Of a DNA stretch of 64,000 nt, positions 16,541 through 25,817 are shown piece after piece. The translations under genes were made by a program, and so were the position numbers. The notes below the pieces were generated by a model. That model was not told where the DNA came from. It saw only the letters and a list, made by a program, of their open reading frames with translations, and did no database searches. Location: positions 248,001 through 312,000 of the forward strand of contig MPNC01000001.1 of NCBI GenBank assembly GCA_002238825.1, read 5' to 3'. The stretch is from SAR202 cluster bacterium bin87 (GTDB lineage: Bacteria; Chloroflexota; Dehalococcoidia; Lucifugimonadales; UBA3495). The stretch's first letter is position 1; each line of letters begins with the position of its first letter.

Positions 16541-17890
16541 TCAGTTGCTGTCTCCGCCGGACGCTGCGGCCGCAGGTGAATGCGCCTCCGTGCCGATCCA
16601 TCGCCTGCGGGTACTGACCGGCGGGCTGGGCCGCGTCGCGAACAGGAAAGCGACCGCGCTTACCAGGTACAACGGCGTAAACACGGCAAGTACCCAATAG
16701 TAGCTGCCCGTACGGTCGAACACCAACCCGGACACGTAGGGAGAAATAAACATCCCCACGTTCATGAACAGGCTCATGAACCCCATCAGGGTCGCAAACC
16801 GGGCGCGTCCGTAATAGTCGGACAACATCAGCCAGTTTACCGAGGTAATGCCCTCAACAACCGCGATGCCGACCACAAACAGGAGGAGGCCGCTGAGCCC
16901 CGGGCCGATCCACAAGCCTCCCATGCCCACGGCGCCGATCACCATGCCGATGGCCAGGAGCACGTTGCCGCGGAACTTCCCCGACGTAACGCCCATGATG
17001 AACCGCAGCGGGATACCGAGGAAGAACATGGCCGCGACCCAGGCCGCCGCCTCGTTCTCGGATATGCCGCGCAGGGACATGATGGGAAACACGTGCACCA
17101 GCATGCCGTTGGTCACGGAAACGCGCAGGATCGCGCCCACCATGATCATCCAGTAGGTGCGGGTGCGAATCGCCTCGCGAAAGGTAAAGCTGGTATCCCC
17201 GGAAGCGCGACGGCCGCGCCCGGAGGCGTTGGATCCACTACCGGTTTCCTCCGGGACGTCGCCGTCCGGCAACAGGCCCATATCCTCCGGGCGACTGCGG
17301 ATGAAAAACGCCGCCGGCAAAGTCATCGCGACGATAAAAATGCCGGTCCACAACAGGGTGTCTCTCCACCCGATCTGCTGGATGCCCAGGTTCAGGAGGA
17401 GCACGACGAAAGCGCCGCCGCCGGCGAACGCCGTCATGAGTGTCGACATCGCCACTGAACGCCGTCGGATGAACCATTGATTGACGGCAGCCATCAGAGT
17501 CTGGCCAAACCCCGCGCTTTTGCCCAGCGAAACGATGCCTGAGAACAGGATGAGGAGTTCCCAATAACTGTCCGCGCGCGACAGGAGAATCGTGCCGACA
17601 CCGGCCATCAGACCGCCCGCAAGGATCATGGGCCGGGCTCCATAGCGGTCAACCGCCCAACCCACGAGCGGACCACCGGCGCTGCCTTCAGCCCGGGCAA
17701 GGCTGAAGACCAATGACATCTGCGCGGAAGTTAGACCCAATTCGGTCCGGATCGGTACGAAGAATCTCGGGAACCCCTGGGATATAGACCCGTTCCCGAA
17801 CATACCCAGTAGAGAGGAAACGACGACGACCCACCAGCCATAAAAGATGCGAGGTCGTCGTCGCTGATTTTCGTTTTCAGTATCTGTCAC
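16541..17890 (-). CDS. MFS transporter, monocarboxylate-like
   Basis: A 449-residue, 12-helix carrier opening IFYGWWVVVVSSLLGMFGNG, with GWAVDRYGARPMILAGG after helix 2 and a charged serine/glycine-rich central loop (residues about 215-240). It belongs to the same monocarboxylate/OFA-like branch as the carrier at 3775-5088, with which it shares the SRPEDMGLLPDGD-type segment before the central loop. The start is a GTG at 17890. It ends 63 bases before the GNAT start. Probably takes up an organic acid; no specific substrate can be named. Confidence 0.82.
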   Translation of the reverse strand: MTDTENENQRRRPRIFYGWWVVVVSSLLGMFGNGSISQGFPRFFVPIRTELGLTSAQMSLVFSLARAEGSAGGPLVGWAVDRYGARPMILAGGLMAGVGTILLSRADSYWELLILFSGIVSLGKSAGFGQTLMAAVNQWFIRRRSVAMSTLMTAFAGGGAFVVLLLNLGIQQIGWRDTLLWTGIFIVAMTLPAAFFIRSRPEDMGLLPDGDVPEETGSGSNASGRGRRASGDTSFTFREAIRTRTYWMIMVGAILRVSVTNGMLVHVFPIMSLRGISENEAAAWVAAMFFLGIPLRFIMGVTSGKFRGNVLLAIGMVIGAVGMGGLWIGPGLSGLLLFVVGIAVVEGITSVNWLMLSDYYGRARFATLMGFMSLFMNVGMFISPYVSGLVFDRTGSYYWVLAVFTPLYLVSAVAFLFATRPSPPVSTRRRWIGTEAHSPAAAASGGDSN

Positions 17891-17985
17891 GGCATTATCT
17901 TATGGGCAGGCGCCTGCAATGCTAACGACGAGTGCATGCGCAGACCATTCCCGAGTATCGGAACTTCCCCAGTATTGGCGTTCGC

Positions 17986-18339
17986 TCAGCTTTCGGGATG
18001 GAACCACGGTTGGGCTGCCGCTTCATCCGGCCACAGAAACTCGAAACCGGACCGCAACGCGTTCTGACGGTCCAGGTCCTCGCGGTCGCCGATATGGTAG
18101 TAGGCGTCCGCATTGAAATCGGATTTGACACCTGCCAGCAAGTGTTTCGCCACGGTGAAGTCCACGCTGATTTGGTGTTCTTCCCACATCGACCGCTGGC
18201 TGCTGGGTGGCCGGTCGGAGCAACTGCCGATTAGGAAACCCTTTTCCTGTACGATCTTCACCATTTCCATGGTCAGCGGGCCCGGAGGATCTCCCACTTC
18301 CAGCGTCCCGTCGATGTCAAAACTGATGAGAATAGCCAT
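17986..18339 (-). CDS. Small HAD-like phosphatase-fold protein
   Basis: A 117-residue capless HAD protein. Motif I is SFDIDGTLE (both Asp residues present), motif II SCSDR, and motif IV HIGDREDLD. It is about half the length of ordinary HAD phosphatases because no cap domain is present, so it may act on a macromolecular or phosphoprotein substrate, or be a stand-alone remnant. The ATG at 18339 has AGGAGACAA directly upstream; a longer frame exists 5' but without conservation. It lies downstream of a terminator that ends the thiolase gene, so it is probably transcribed separately. Confidence 0.7.
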   Translation of the reverse strand: MAILISFDIDGTLEVGDPPGPLTMEMVKIVQEKGFLIGSCSDRPPSSQRSMWEEHQISVDFTVAKHLLAGVKSDFNADAYYHIGDREDLDRQNALRSGFEFLWPDEAAAQPWFHPES

Positions 18340-18382
18340 TTGTCTCCTCTCGTGATTTGCCGGGCGACTAAGCCCGAAAATA

Positions 18383-18404
18383 GGGCGACCTCGTAAGGTC
18401 GCCC
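18383..18404 (-). terminator. Rho-independent terminator after the thiolase gene
   Basis: A 9-bp stem GGGCGACCT / AGGTCGCCC with a 4-base loop. Read on the minus strand it is followed by TATTTTC, 37 bases after the thiolase stop at 18441. Confidence 0.75.
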
Positions 18405-18440
18405 AAAGCGACGATTTGGTCCGAGTCCGTGACCGGTGAA

Positions 18441-19772
18441 TTAATCCGGAGTGGCGCTCCAAACCGTGAAATTGCCACCCATCGGCATCGGGCCGCCGGA
18501 AACGGCTATTTCCGGCTTGACGCCAGTCAGGGCCCGAGCGCCGGCCCGTCCCTGGATTTGCTGCATGCAATCGGTGTGCATCCAGAAGCGGCTTCTTCCG
18601 CCGCCGATGTTGCCACCGCTGGCAAGGATCGGGTTCGGCCCCTCAATGCTGATGTCCGTCTGGTAAAAGTCCAGCGCGTCGCCGGGTTGCATTCCGCGAT
18701 ATCGCAGTCCCTCGATATGGAACTGGTGGAACTGGGCGAACCCGTCGTACATGTTCTCGAAGGAAAGGTCCTCGGCGGTTATGCCTGCCCCTTCGTAGAT
18801 CTTTCGGCCGGTTGCGGCGGTTTCCGCTTCCACTTCCTCCAGCGTCGGCGTAATGCTGCGCGCCGTACCACGACTGGAAGCGTGGTTCAGAATGTACACC
18901 GGCTTCTGCGCCATGTCCTGCGCACGGTCTGCGGTGGTGAACAGATAGGCTGCCGCGACCATGATCGGAATGTCATTGTCGAAGAGATTGGCCGGTTTGG
19001 CGATCCACCTCGAGGACAGATAGTCCTCGGGCGTCAACTGTTCGGGGCGGTGCTGCGCCCAATACCCTTCAGGGAACAGCAGGCCGTTGCGCCTTGAGTT
19101 CTGCATGAATGGCGCCATCATGTCGTGGTTCTTGCCGTACTTGGTGCAATACTGCGCGAATTGCAGCGCTGTGCCAAAGCAACCGGGCGCTCCCCACAGC
19201 GTGCGACCCGGGTTGATCGCGAAACTGCCAGGCACCTCGTCGGAGGCGCTGATGCCTCCGTGGTTGTAGCGTCCTTCGAGGTTGTGCCAGCCCTTGAGGA
19301 CGAGGCAATTGCTGGCCAAACCGTCACCCACTGCCTGCGCGGCGACCACGATGGCAGCAGACATACAACCCGGCGCGTACATGGTGAACTTGACGTTGGT
19401 CAACTCCGGCATGTTTTTGATGATCCATTCCGCGCTCAACTGTCCAATCCCATCCAACGGGTCGTCCGTGGGATTGAACGCGTTGACCGCATCCATCGGC
19501 ACCGGCTGGTCCGCCGGCCAGTAGGCTCCGGTTGTCGTCACCGGCACCAGCACGAGGCCGTCGACCTCTTCCGGATTCACGCCGGCATCGGCAATGGCCT
19601 TACGCAAGGCCAGGATGCTCAGCGCACCTACCGACGTTTCGGGTTTCCCGTCCCATCGGCGTGCGGTCGGGGAATGTCCGATGCCCACGGAGGCAACCTT
19701 GCCCCGATGTTCCCAAATCCCCAAACCTTCTGTGGAACGATACATTGACTCTGGAGCCATTTGGGTGGTCAT
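18441..19772 (-). CDS. Thiolase-like protein of the lipid-transfer (SCP-x / Ltp2) type
   Basis: A 443-residue thiolase-superfamily protein. The fold is visible from VGIGHSP, ILALRKAIADAGVNPEEVDGL, and the nucleophile-loop analogue YAPGCMSAAIVVAAQAV to the C-terminal SGGNIGGGRSRFWMHTD with MQQIQGRAG. It lacks the usual thiolase GHPxG and CxGxG motifs, as do the non-thiolytic SCP-x-like members. Some of those (Ltp2) act with a DUF35 protein as a retro-aldolase in side-chain degradation; here a DUF35 gene lies immediately upstream on the same strand, which supports that pairing. The start is the ATG at 19772 after AAGGAG; a TTG two codons upstream is in frame. Confidence 0.85.
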   Translation of the reverse strand: MTTQMAPESMYRSTEGLGIWEHRGKVASVGIGHSPTARRWDGKPETSVGALSILALRKAIADAGVNPEEVDGLVLVPVTTTGAYWPADQPVPMDAVNAFNPTDDPLDGIGQLSAEWIIKNMPELTNVKFTMYAPGCMSAAIVVAAQAVGDGLASNCLVLKGWHNLEGRYNHGGISASDEVPGSFAINPGRTLWGAPGCFGTALQFAQYCTKYGKNHDMMAPFMQNSRRNGLLFPEGYWAQHRPEQLTPEDYLSSRWIAKPANLFDNDIPIMVAAAYLFTTADRAQDMAQKPVYILNHASSRGTARSITPTLEEVEAETAATGRKIYEGAGITAEDLSFENMYDGFAQFHQFHIEGLRYRGMQPGDALDFYQTDISIEGPNPILASGGNIGGGRSRFWMHTDCMQQIQGRAGARALTGVKPEIAVSGGPMPMGGNFTVWSATPD

Positions 19773-19857
19773 TGCCAACTCCTTGCGTTTGTGATTTGGG
19801 TTCCAACGAGTGGGAGGATCCGATGGCGCGCAGCGCCGCCGGAAGGGGCTGTGATTT

Positions 19858-20268
19858 TCAGCCGATCACCTGCCACTCCGGGACTTTTTGGCCGTTTGCG
19901 GTCGCCTCGAAAATCACCTGCACGGCGGCGCCAACCGGCACTTCGTCGGCAGGGGTTCCCGGCAGATGCGAATACATGAGAATGCCAGGGTCTTCATCCA
20001 ACATGATCGCGGCCAGGTTGAATGGCAGATCCTCTTTCAGGGTAGCGACCGGGCAGTCATAAACGACGCCATAGTTGTAAATCTTGCCCTTGCCGCTCAT
20101 CTGCTTCCATTCCAAAAAGTCGCTGGACCCGCACCGGTCGCAGGCCACGCGTGGCGGGAAATGCAACCGGTCACACGCGGTGCAAATCTGGACAACCAGT
20201 CGCCCGTCGTTGGCGGCTTCAAAAAACGGCCTATTCAGATCGTCGGGAACCACACCTTGCTTCACCAT
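19858..20268 (-). CDS. DUF35 / OB-fold zinc-ribbon protein
   Basis: A 136-residue acyl-CoA-binding accessory protein. Its N-terminal rubredoxin-like zinc ribbon is CTACDRLHFPPRVACDRCGS (four Cys), followed by an OB-fold domain with YNYGVVYDCPV and PFNLAAIMLDEDPGILMYSHL. Such proteins pair with thiolase-like enzymes and supply CoA-substrate binding; the thiolase-like gene follows 85 bases downstream. The ATG at 20268 has GAGGAGAAA before it. A perfect 8-bp hairpin sits 24 bases upstream of the start. Confidence 0.92.
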   Translation of the reverse strand: MVKQGVVPDDLNRPFFEAANDGRLVVQICTACDRLHFPPRVACDRCGSSDFLEWKQMSGKGKIYNYGVVYDCPVATLKEDLPFNLAAIMLDEDPGILMYSHLPGTPADEVPVGAAVQVIFEATANGQKVPEWQVIG

Positions 20269-20291
20269 GTTTCTCCTCGCACTATGTTAAA

Positions 20292-20313
20292 TTCCCGGCA
20301 TGAGAGCCGGGAA
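20292..20313. other. Perfect inverted repeat upstream of the DUF35 gene
   Basis: TTCCCGGC / GCCGGGAA, 8 bp with a 6-base loop. It could be an operator or 5'-leader hairpin for the DUF35-thiolase pair, or a terminator for the RND adaptor gene that ends at 20516. The short AATTT run after it on the minus strand does not decide this. Confidence 0.45.
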
Positions 20314-20515
20314 AGCAACTGGAATGGCAGTTTGCGCAAGGCAAAGAATATGCGGCAATCGAGGCCGATGTCAAGCAAAGAACGCGCGTGGAGATGGTGT
20401 CGCCGCCTATTGTGACCAAGGGAGCCGTTTCGGGTCGCTTGGCGGTATGCTTGAGCCGCTACCCAGACCAGCCGCCATTTCGGGGCGATCGACCCCGCGG
20501 ATCGGCGCCCTCACA

Positions 20516-22360
20516 TCAGGGCCGGACCGTAGTGGTAACGAGGCCCGGGTTGGGAGGGATAGTGACGCCGGACGGGACGACAACCGCGAATTCCACCGGG
20601 AAACTGATCACGCCTCGCTCGGTTTTGGCGTGTGACGAAATTTCCAGCACCTGAGCATCCAAAGCAATGTCAGGCAGCGCCGCCACCGTAACTGATCCGG
20701 GCGTGCCAACTTTGATGCGTTCAACGTTGTTGGCTTCAACCAGGCCGCTGATGGAGATGTTGGTCGGGTCCACCAGCTGGATGACCCGAGCATCCACCGT
20801 AATGACGTCGCCCTCTTTCAAAGTGACCAGACGCACCATTCCGGAGAACGGCGCGCGCAAGTAGGAGTGTTCCAAATCCTCCACGATCTCATCATAGTCA
20901 GATTTGGCGTTGTCGAGATTGGCTTGGGCCAGCGCCACGGCGGCAGCGTCCGGGCCCGCAGCCAGTTCGTCTCTGGCCTCGCGGGCGGTAACAATTTCTT
21001 GGTTGAGATCTGCGAGCACGGCCTGGTCGATGCCCTCTTCTAGTCGAGCCAGCCTGGATTCGGCGGCCTCAAGCGCGAGACGCGCGCTGGCCGCCCCGGC
21101 TTCGAGGCTTGCGAGTTGCAACTGGTCGATACCTCGCTCGATTTCGGCGAAATCCCGCTCCGCTCGATCCAAGGTTTCCTGTGCAACCAGGACGTTAGCT
21201 TCGAGCCGGTCCAATTCAGTTTGGTCGGGGCCCACCAATTCTTCCCGCAATTGTCGGTTCAACCTCTCCAACTCGGACTCCAGCCGGGCAACCGTGGCCC
21301 GGGCTCCAATGAAGTCCACTTCCTTGGGTCCCGCTTCCAGGTCGGACAGTTCCGTTTCCCAAAAATCGACGTCCCGCTTGGCGGATTCCACGGCAGCCTG
21401 CAGAGCTTCGAATTTGACAACGTCGAAATTCCTGCCGTCCTCCAAGCCAACGAATTGCCCGTCAATCAACATTACGTGAAACTCAGCGAATGCATCCTCA
21501 GCGTTTTCCAGGAGGGCTTCCGCTTCCGCCAATCGGACTCGGGCCATTGCCAGCCGCTGGGCGTGGTCGACGTCGAAATCTCGCAGGTTGTCCCGCGCTT
21601 GATCCAAATCATTTTCTGTTTTGGCAATGCTGGATTCGAGCCCCGCGACCGCTTCATTGTGGAGCGGCAGAAAATCGGTGACCGCGTCCCGCGCGTCATT
21701 CAACCTCGCGCGCGCTTCCGAGCGTCGAGACAACGCGGCAGCAAAGCTCTCCCCATGCATGTCGGCAAAGTCCGATACTGCGTCTTCAGCCTGGTCCAGA
21801 GAGAATTCGGCGTCGGCCACCGCTTTTCGCGCGGCGCCCAAATCAACGTCGTATTGGAGTAGGTAGTCGTCCAGAGTGTCCCGCGAAATGTCCAACTTCA
21901 ATTCAGCTTTGGCGAGGTTGCCTTCCGCCCGGGCGCGAACCAGCGGGTCAGTTGATTCCAAGCCCAATACCCCGTCCAATTCATCCTGGATCTTGTCAAT
22001 TTGGTAGAGGCTCTGCGATTCTTCGTACCGCAGATTTCTAATGGTCTCAGAGTCTACGGTTGCCAGGACGTCGCCTGCCGACACCAAATCTCCGACGCTC
22101 ACGTTCACGTCGCCGACCTCGCCGGAGATTTCAAAAGCCAGATCCGCGCTTTCGCCGAAGATCAATTGGCTGGGCACGTCGAACTCTCGCGATTCCGTCT
22201 GGGCCGGCGGGCGCGCCGGCGCACTTCGGGTCGGCTCAGCGGTCTCATTTGAGAACCGCCCGCAGGCAGACGCGATCAGAGCAATTGCTCCGAGCACCGT
22301 CAGAGACACCATCACCGGGCGATGAGGTGCGGACAGGGAACAAATTCTGCTAAAACGCAA
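20516..22360 (-). CDS. RND efflux adaptor lipoprotein with a very long coiled coil
   Basis: A 614-residue HlyD/AcrA-type membrane fusion protein. A signal peptide ends in the lipobox ASAC (Cys33), so it is lipid-anchored. A short lipoyl half-motif (GDVNVSVGDLVSAGDVLATVD) leads into roughly 400 residues of Ala/Glu/Asp/Leu-rich heptads, many containing AEADL- or ARD-type repeats. The second lipoyl half and beta-barrel follow (SYLRAPFSGMVRLVTLKEGD, ISGLVEANNVERIKVGTPG). It ends soon after the barrel. The hairpin is far longer than in AcrA. The start is a TTG at 22360 with AGAGGTGAT upstream. It is downstream of the RND pump gene by 47 bases, an order opposite to the usual one. Confidence 0.88.
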   Translation of the reverse strand: MRFSRICSLSAPHRPVMVSLTVLGAIALIASACGRFSNETAEPTRSAPARPPAQTESREFDVPSQLIFGESADLAFEISGEVGDVNVSVGDLVSAGDVLATVDSETIRNLRYEESQSLYQIDKIQDELDGVLGLESTDPLVRARAEGNLAKAELKLDISRDTLDDYLLQYDVDLGAARKAVADAEFSLDQAEDAVSDFADMHGESFAAALSRRSEARARLNDARDAVTDFLPLHNEAVAGLESSIAKTENDLDQARDNLRDFDVDHAQRLAMARVRLAEAEALLENAEDAFAEFHVMLIDGQFVGLEDGRNFDVVKFEALQAAVESAKRDVDFWETELSDLEAGPKEVDFIGARATVARLESELERLNRQLREELVGPDQTELDRLEANVLVAQETLDRAERDFAEIERGIDQLQLASLEAGAASARLALEAAESRLARLEEGIDQAVLADLNQEIVTAREARDELAAGPDAAAVALAQANLDNAKSDYDEIVEDLEHSYLRAPFSGMVRLVTLKEGDVITVDARVIQLVDPTNISISGLVEANNVERIKVGTPGSVTVAALPDIALDAQVLEISSHAKTERGVISFPVEFAVVVPSGVTIPPNPGLVTTTVRP

Positions 22361-22407
22361 GGGATCACCTCTGCTTGGGAGACGGTGGTTTGGCGGTAGC
22401 TCGCCAG

Positions 22408-25400
22408 CTAGGACGCGTCCACCTGAGCAACCGATCGACGGGTGAGCCGACGCACCGCCGACAACCAGGCTCTGGGGATCGCATCGTGTAACAGCATGTA
22501 GGTGACGGGCACCGCCACCAGGGTCAGGAAGGTCGAACTGATCAGTCCGCCGATTACCACCGTGGCGAGTTCGGCTCCCACCAGTCCGCTGGTGTCGCTG
22601 AACGCCAGCGGAAACAGGGCGAGTATGGTTGTGAACGCGGTCATCAGGATCGGGCGCAACCGCGTGCGGCCTGAAAGTATCATGGCGTCAAGCGCGCTCA
22701 GACCTTGCGACCTCAGTTGGGCTACGAAGGTGATCAGCACAATGGCGTTGGTCACGACGATTCCGATGAGGAACAGGAAGCCCATCAGGGCCGGTAGGCT
22801 CAGGGCGCGGCCGGTAACCGTCAATGCGATCAACGCGCCCACCACGGCCAGCGGCATGCTGAGCACCACGATAAACGGATCGCGCAGCGAACCCAGAGTA
22901 GCCACCATGACCAGATATACCAGCGCCAGCCCAATCATCATCGCCAGGTACACATTGTTGAACTGCTCCTGAATGTCGCTGGCGAACCCTCCCTGGACGA
23001 TCTCAACCCCGGGCGGCAGATCGGCGTTTGCGATGAGTCGGTCGACACGTGCGCTGATGGCTTGACGGTCCTCTCCGAGGAACTCTCCCGTAATCGTAAC
23101 GGATCGTTCGCCGTCGTAATGCGTGACGACGGATGGTCCCACGGTCGTCCTGGTATCAGTTATTGCCCCGAGCGTGGTCGTTCCCAGGGGCCCACCGATG
23201 GACAGGTTCTGCAACTCGGGAAGTTCGTCCACGGCGTCTGCGGGTCCGCGCACCACGACGTCGTAGGTGTCCCCCAACAGGTTTACGTTGGCCGCATCGA
23301 CGCCGTACACCCAGGTCCTGACTTGCGCGGCCACCGCCGTAGCGGTCAACCCATAGCGTCTGGCTTCCGACGCATCAACTTCAAAGGTCAATTCTTCGCT
23401 CTGGTCGCTGGAGTTGGTTTTCAGATTGACGACCCCTTCCAGCGGTTCGATGCGATCCACCAGGTCCTGGGACACACGCCGCACTCGGCTATAGTTGCTA
23501 CCCGTGACTGCGATCTCGATGCCCGCTTGCGGCGGCCCCGCGGATTCGACAAAGAGTTGTATGTCGACATCGTCCTTGTGCGGAAACGCTGCGCGTAACT
23601 GCTCATCGAAATCTGACGGAGCGAGTTCCGAAAGGGCAATCATGACCCCGGCTACATCGTATCCGGACTCGCCCAATCCCGGCCCGAAATCCTGGCTGGT
23701 TGAGCCCAGCGTGGCCTGGTATGAAGAGATGTATCCGGCATCCACGTAACCGTCCAGAATCGTTTCGATTTCGCGAACCTCGCGATGCGCGGCGGTTGCT
23801 CCCGTGTTTTCGGGCATGGTGACATCGATGCGCATCGACTGCGCCTCGCCCGACGAAAAGAGGGTGATCGGCAGCACGAAAATCAGTGGCAACGTGGTTC
23901 CCACCGCCCCGATACAACCCAGCACGGTGAGGAGCGGATGATTGAGCGCCCAGGTCAGAACCGGCGTGTAAATTCTCTGTAGCCAGGTGTCCTGAGATAC
24001 CGAGTCGTCTTCATCCGCCATATCTCCGGGCCGCAGCAACAGGGAGGCCAGGACTGGAACCGCGGTCAGCGCGATCAGAGTGGACGCCAACAGGGATACG
24101 CACACGGTTTGGGCGAACGGCAGGAAGAACTCGCCCACAATTCCGGGTATGAAACCCAGGGGAAGGAACACGGCGACCGTCGTCAGTGTTGAAGCCAGGA
24201 TAGCCGGGCCGACCTCCCGGGTGCCGCGGATAGCAGCGGTCAGACTTGGATCATCTCCCAGGGGCGCCAGCCGATATGCCGTAAATTCCGGCCCTTGCAT
24301 GAGATGTCGCGTGGACCCAGCTCGAACATGGCGGTAGATGTTTTCCAGGACGACAATGCTGTCATCTACGATCCGCCCCACGGCGATCGCCAGTCCGGCA
24401 AGGCTCATGAAGTTGAGAGTCCAATCCATCACCGCCATGACGAGGACCGTGATCATGATGCTCAGCGGGATGGAAATCGCGATGATCACCGTGGGCCTGA
24501 GTGTTTGCAGGATTCCTTTGATCACGGTGGGGCGCAGCTGAAGAAGGAACAGGAAAATCGCGATAACCGCGATCGCGAACCCCAGCCCGCCTTGTCCCAC
24601 CACGTTGGTGAGTTGCTCTTCCAACTCGGGTCCATCGTTATAGAGGACATCGATCCGCACGTCAGGCGGCAGTTGGAGGCCGGCGATGATGTCGGCCAGT
24701 TCCCGCGTAACTTCAATCGTGTTCCCTTCGGGTAGCTGCAGGACTTGAAGCGAGATACTGGGCTGACCGTTGGTGCGCGACACCGTGGCGGCGTTCGGGG
24801 TGTCCACCCGCACCGCAGCCACATCGGACAACATGATCGGCGTGCCGCCATCGCCCGAAGCCGGCGGACCGACGGGACTGGAGGCAGCCTGTCGATAGTC
24901 CACCGGAAGGTCGCGAATAGAATCCAGGTCTCCGTATCCTCGGTACGTCCGCAAGCCAAGTGAACGGTCGCCGTTATCCAAAGACCCGGCGTTGAGATCA
25001 ACCGAGTTGCCGGATACCGCGCTAACCACATCATGAATGGTGAGCCCGTGCTCGTCGCTTCGATCCGGGTCGACGACTACAGAAACACGCTCTTGAATGC
25101 CGCCCTCGACGTTCACGTCGTACACGCCGTCTACGGCTTCCAGGCGCGGCAGAATTTCATCATCCACGATGCGTTGCAGCGCTGGGATGTCCCGTTCGCC
25201 GCTGACGCTCAACCACATGATCGGGAAAATATCCGAGGTCAACCGCAGGACATACGGATCTCCCGCTTCGTCGCGCAGTTGCAGACCGTTAACTCGGCTC
25301 CTGATTTCCTCCTCTGCCGACTCCACGTCCGCTCCGGGGTCAAAATTGGCGGTTACCAGCGACATGGAGGGCGTGGAAATCGATGTGGTTTTCTCCAGAT

Positions 25401-25629
25401 CGGGTAAGCCGGTGATCGCGTCCTCCACCTTCGCAGTCACATCAGTAGCGACGGTGTTGGGATCGCCTTGCTGGTAATTCGTGGCCACGTAGATGATCGA
25501 AAAACTGATTTCCGGAAAGAGTTCCTGCTGGATCTGGCTGTAGGAAAATATCCCGCCGGCGAGCAGCAGGACCATCGCCATAACAGTGACCGGCTTGCGC
25601 CGGAGAGCCAACGAAGTCAGGAAAGTCAC
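22408..25629 (-). CDS. RND family efflux pump (AcrB/SwrC-like)
   Basis: About 1073 residues, the normal size for a 12-helix proton-driven RND exporter with two large extracytoplasmic loops. It opens ALRRKPVTVMAMVLLLAGG, and PDLEKTTSISTPSMSLVTANF lies in the first porter domain. Helix 4 carries the paired aspartates in GRIVDDSIVVLENIYRH. Helix 10 reads GIVVTNAIVLITF, so the AcrB proton-relay Lys is Thr, as in the SwrC branch found in monoderm bacteria. I start at the GTG at 25629; a TTG six codons upstream is possible. It forms an operon with the adaptor gene downstream. No outer-membrane channel gene is in the window. Confidence 0.92.
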   Translation of the reverse strand: MTFLTSLALRRKPVTVMAMVLLLAGGIFSYSQIQQELFPEISFSIIYVATNYQQGDPNTVATDVTAKVEDAITGLPDLEKTTSISTPSMSLVTANFDPGADVESAEEEIRSRVNGLQLRDEAGDPYVLRLTSDIFPIMWLSVSGERDIPALQRIVDDEILPRLEAVDGVYDVNVEGGIQERVSVVVDPDRSDEHGLTIHDVVSAVSGNSVDLNAGSLDNGDRSLGLRTYRGYGDLDSIRDLPVDYRQAASSPVGPPASGDGGTPIMLSDVAAVRVDTPNAATVSRTNGQPSISLQVLQLPEGNTIEVTRELADIIAGLQLPPDVRIDVLYNDGPELEEQLTNVVGQGGLGFAIAVIAIFLFLLQLRPTVIKGILQTLRPTVIIAISIPLSIMITVLVMAVMDWTLNFMSLAGLAIAVGRIVDDSIVVLENIYRHVRAGSTRHLMQGPEFTAYRLAPLGDDPSLTAAIRGTREVGPAILASTLTTVAVFLPLGFIPGIVGEFFLPFAQTVCVSLLASTLIALTAVPVLASLLLRPGDMADEDDSVSQDTWLQRIYTPVLTWALNHPLLTVLGCIGAVGTTLPLIFVLPITLFSSGEAQSMRIDVTMPENTGATAAHREVREIETILDGYVDAGYISSYQATLGSTSQDFGPGLGESGYDVAGVMIALSELAPSDFDEQLRAAFPHKDDVDIQLFVESAGPPQAGIEIAVTGSNYSRVRRVSQDLVDRIEPLEGVVNLKTNSSDQSEELTFEVDASEARRYGLTATAVAAQVRTWVYGVDAANVNLLGDTYDVVVRGPADAVDELPELQNLSIGGPLGTTTLGAITDTRTTVGPSVVTHYDGERSVTITGEFLGEDRQAISARVDRLIANADLPPGVEIVQGGFASDIQEQFNNVYLAMMIGLALVYLVMVATLGSLRDPFIVVLSMPLAVVGALIALTVTGRALSLPALMGFLFLIGIVVTNAIVLITFVAQLRSQGLSALDAMILSGRTRLRPILMTAFTTILALFPLAFSDTSGLVGAELATVVIGGLISSTFLTLVAVPVTYMLLHDAIPRAWLSAVRRLTRRSVAQVDAS

Positions 25630-25759
25630 GTCCGCACCATGCAGCAATAGATAGGATCACACGCGGTTCGCGTCAGACATCGGACGCGCCACGTTTGACA
25701 CCGGACTAGAATCATAACAGACCGTTTTTGGGAGGCCGGTAAGCGAGCGAACGGCGGCA

Positions 25760-25788
25760 TTGCCCACCGTGCCGTCCGTGTGTACACT
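25760..25788 (+). promoter_or_regulatory. Candidate promoter for luciferase-like gene 3
   Basis: TTGCCC (25760-25765) and TACACT (25783-25788), spaced by 17 bases, lie 30 bases before the ATG at 25818 in the divergent gap with the RND pump. Confidence 0.4.
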
Positions 25789-25817
25789 GCCGCAAGTTTT
25801 GTTTCGAGGTACCCAAT

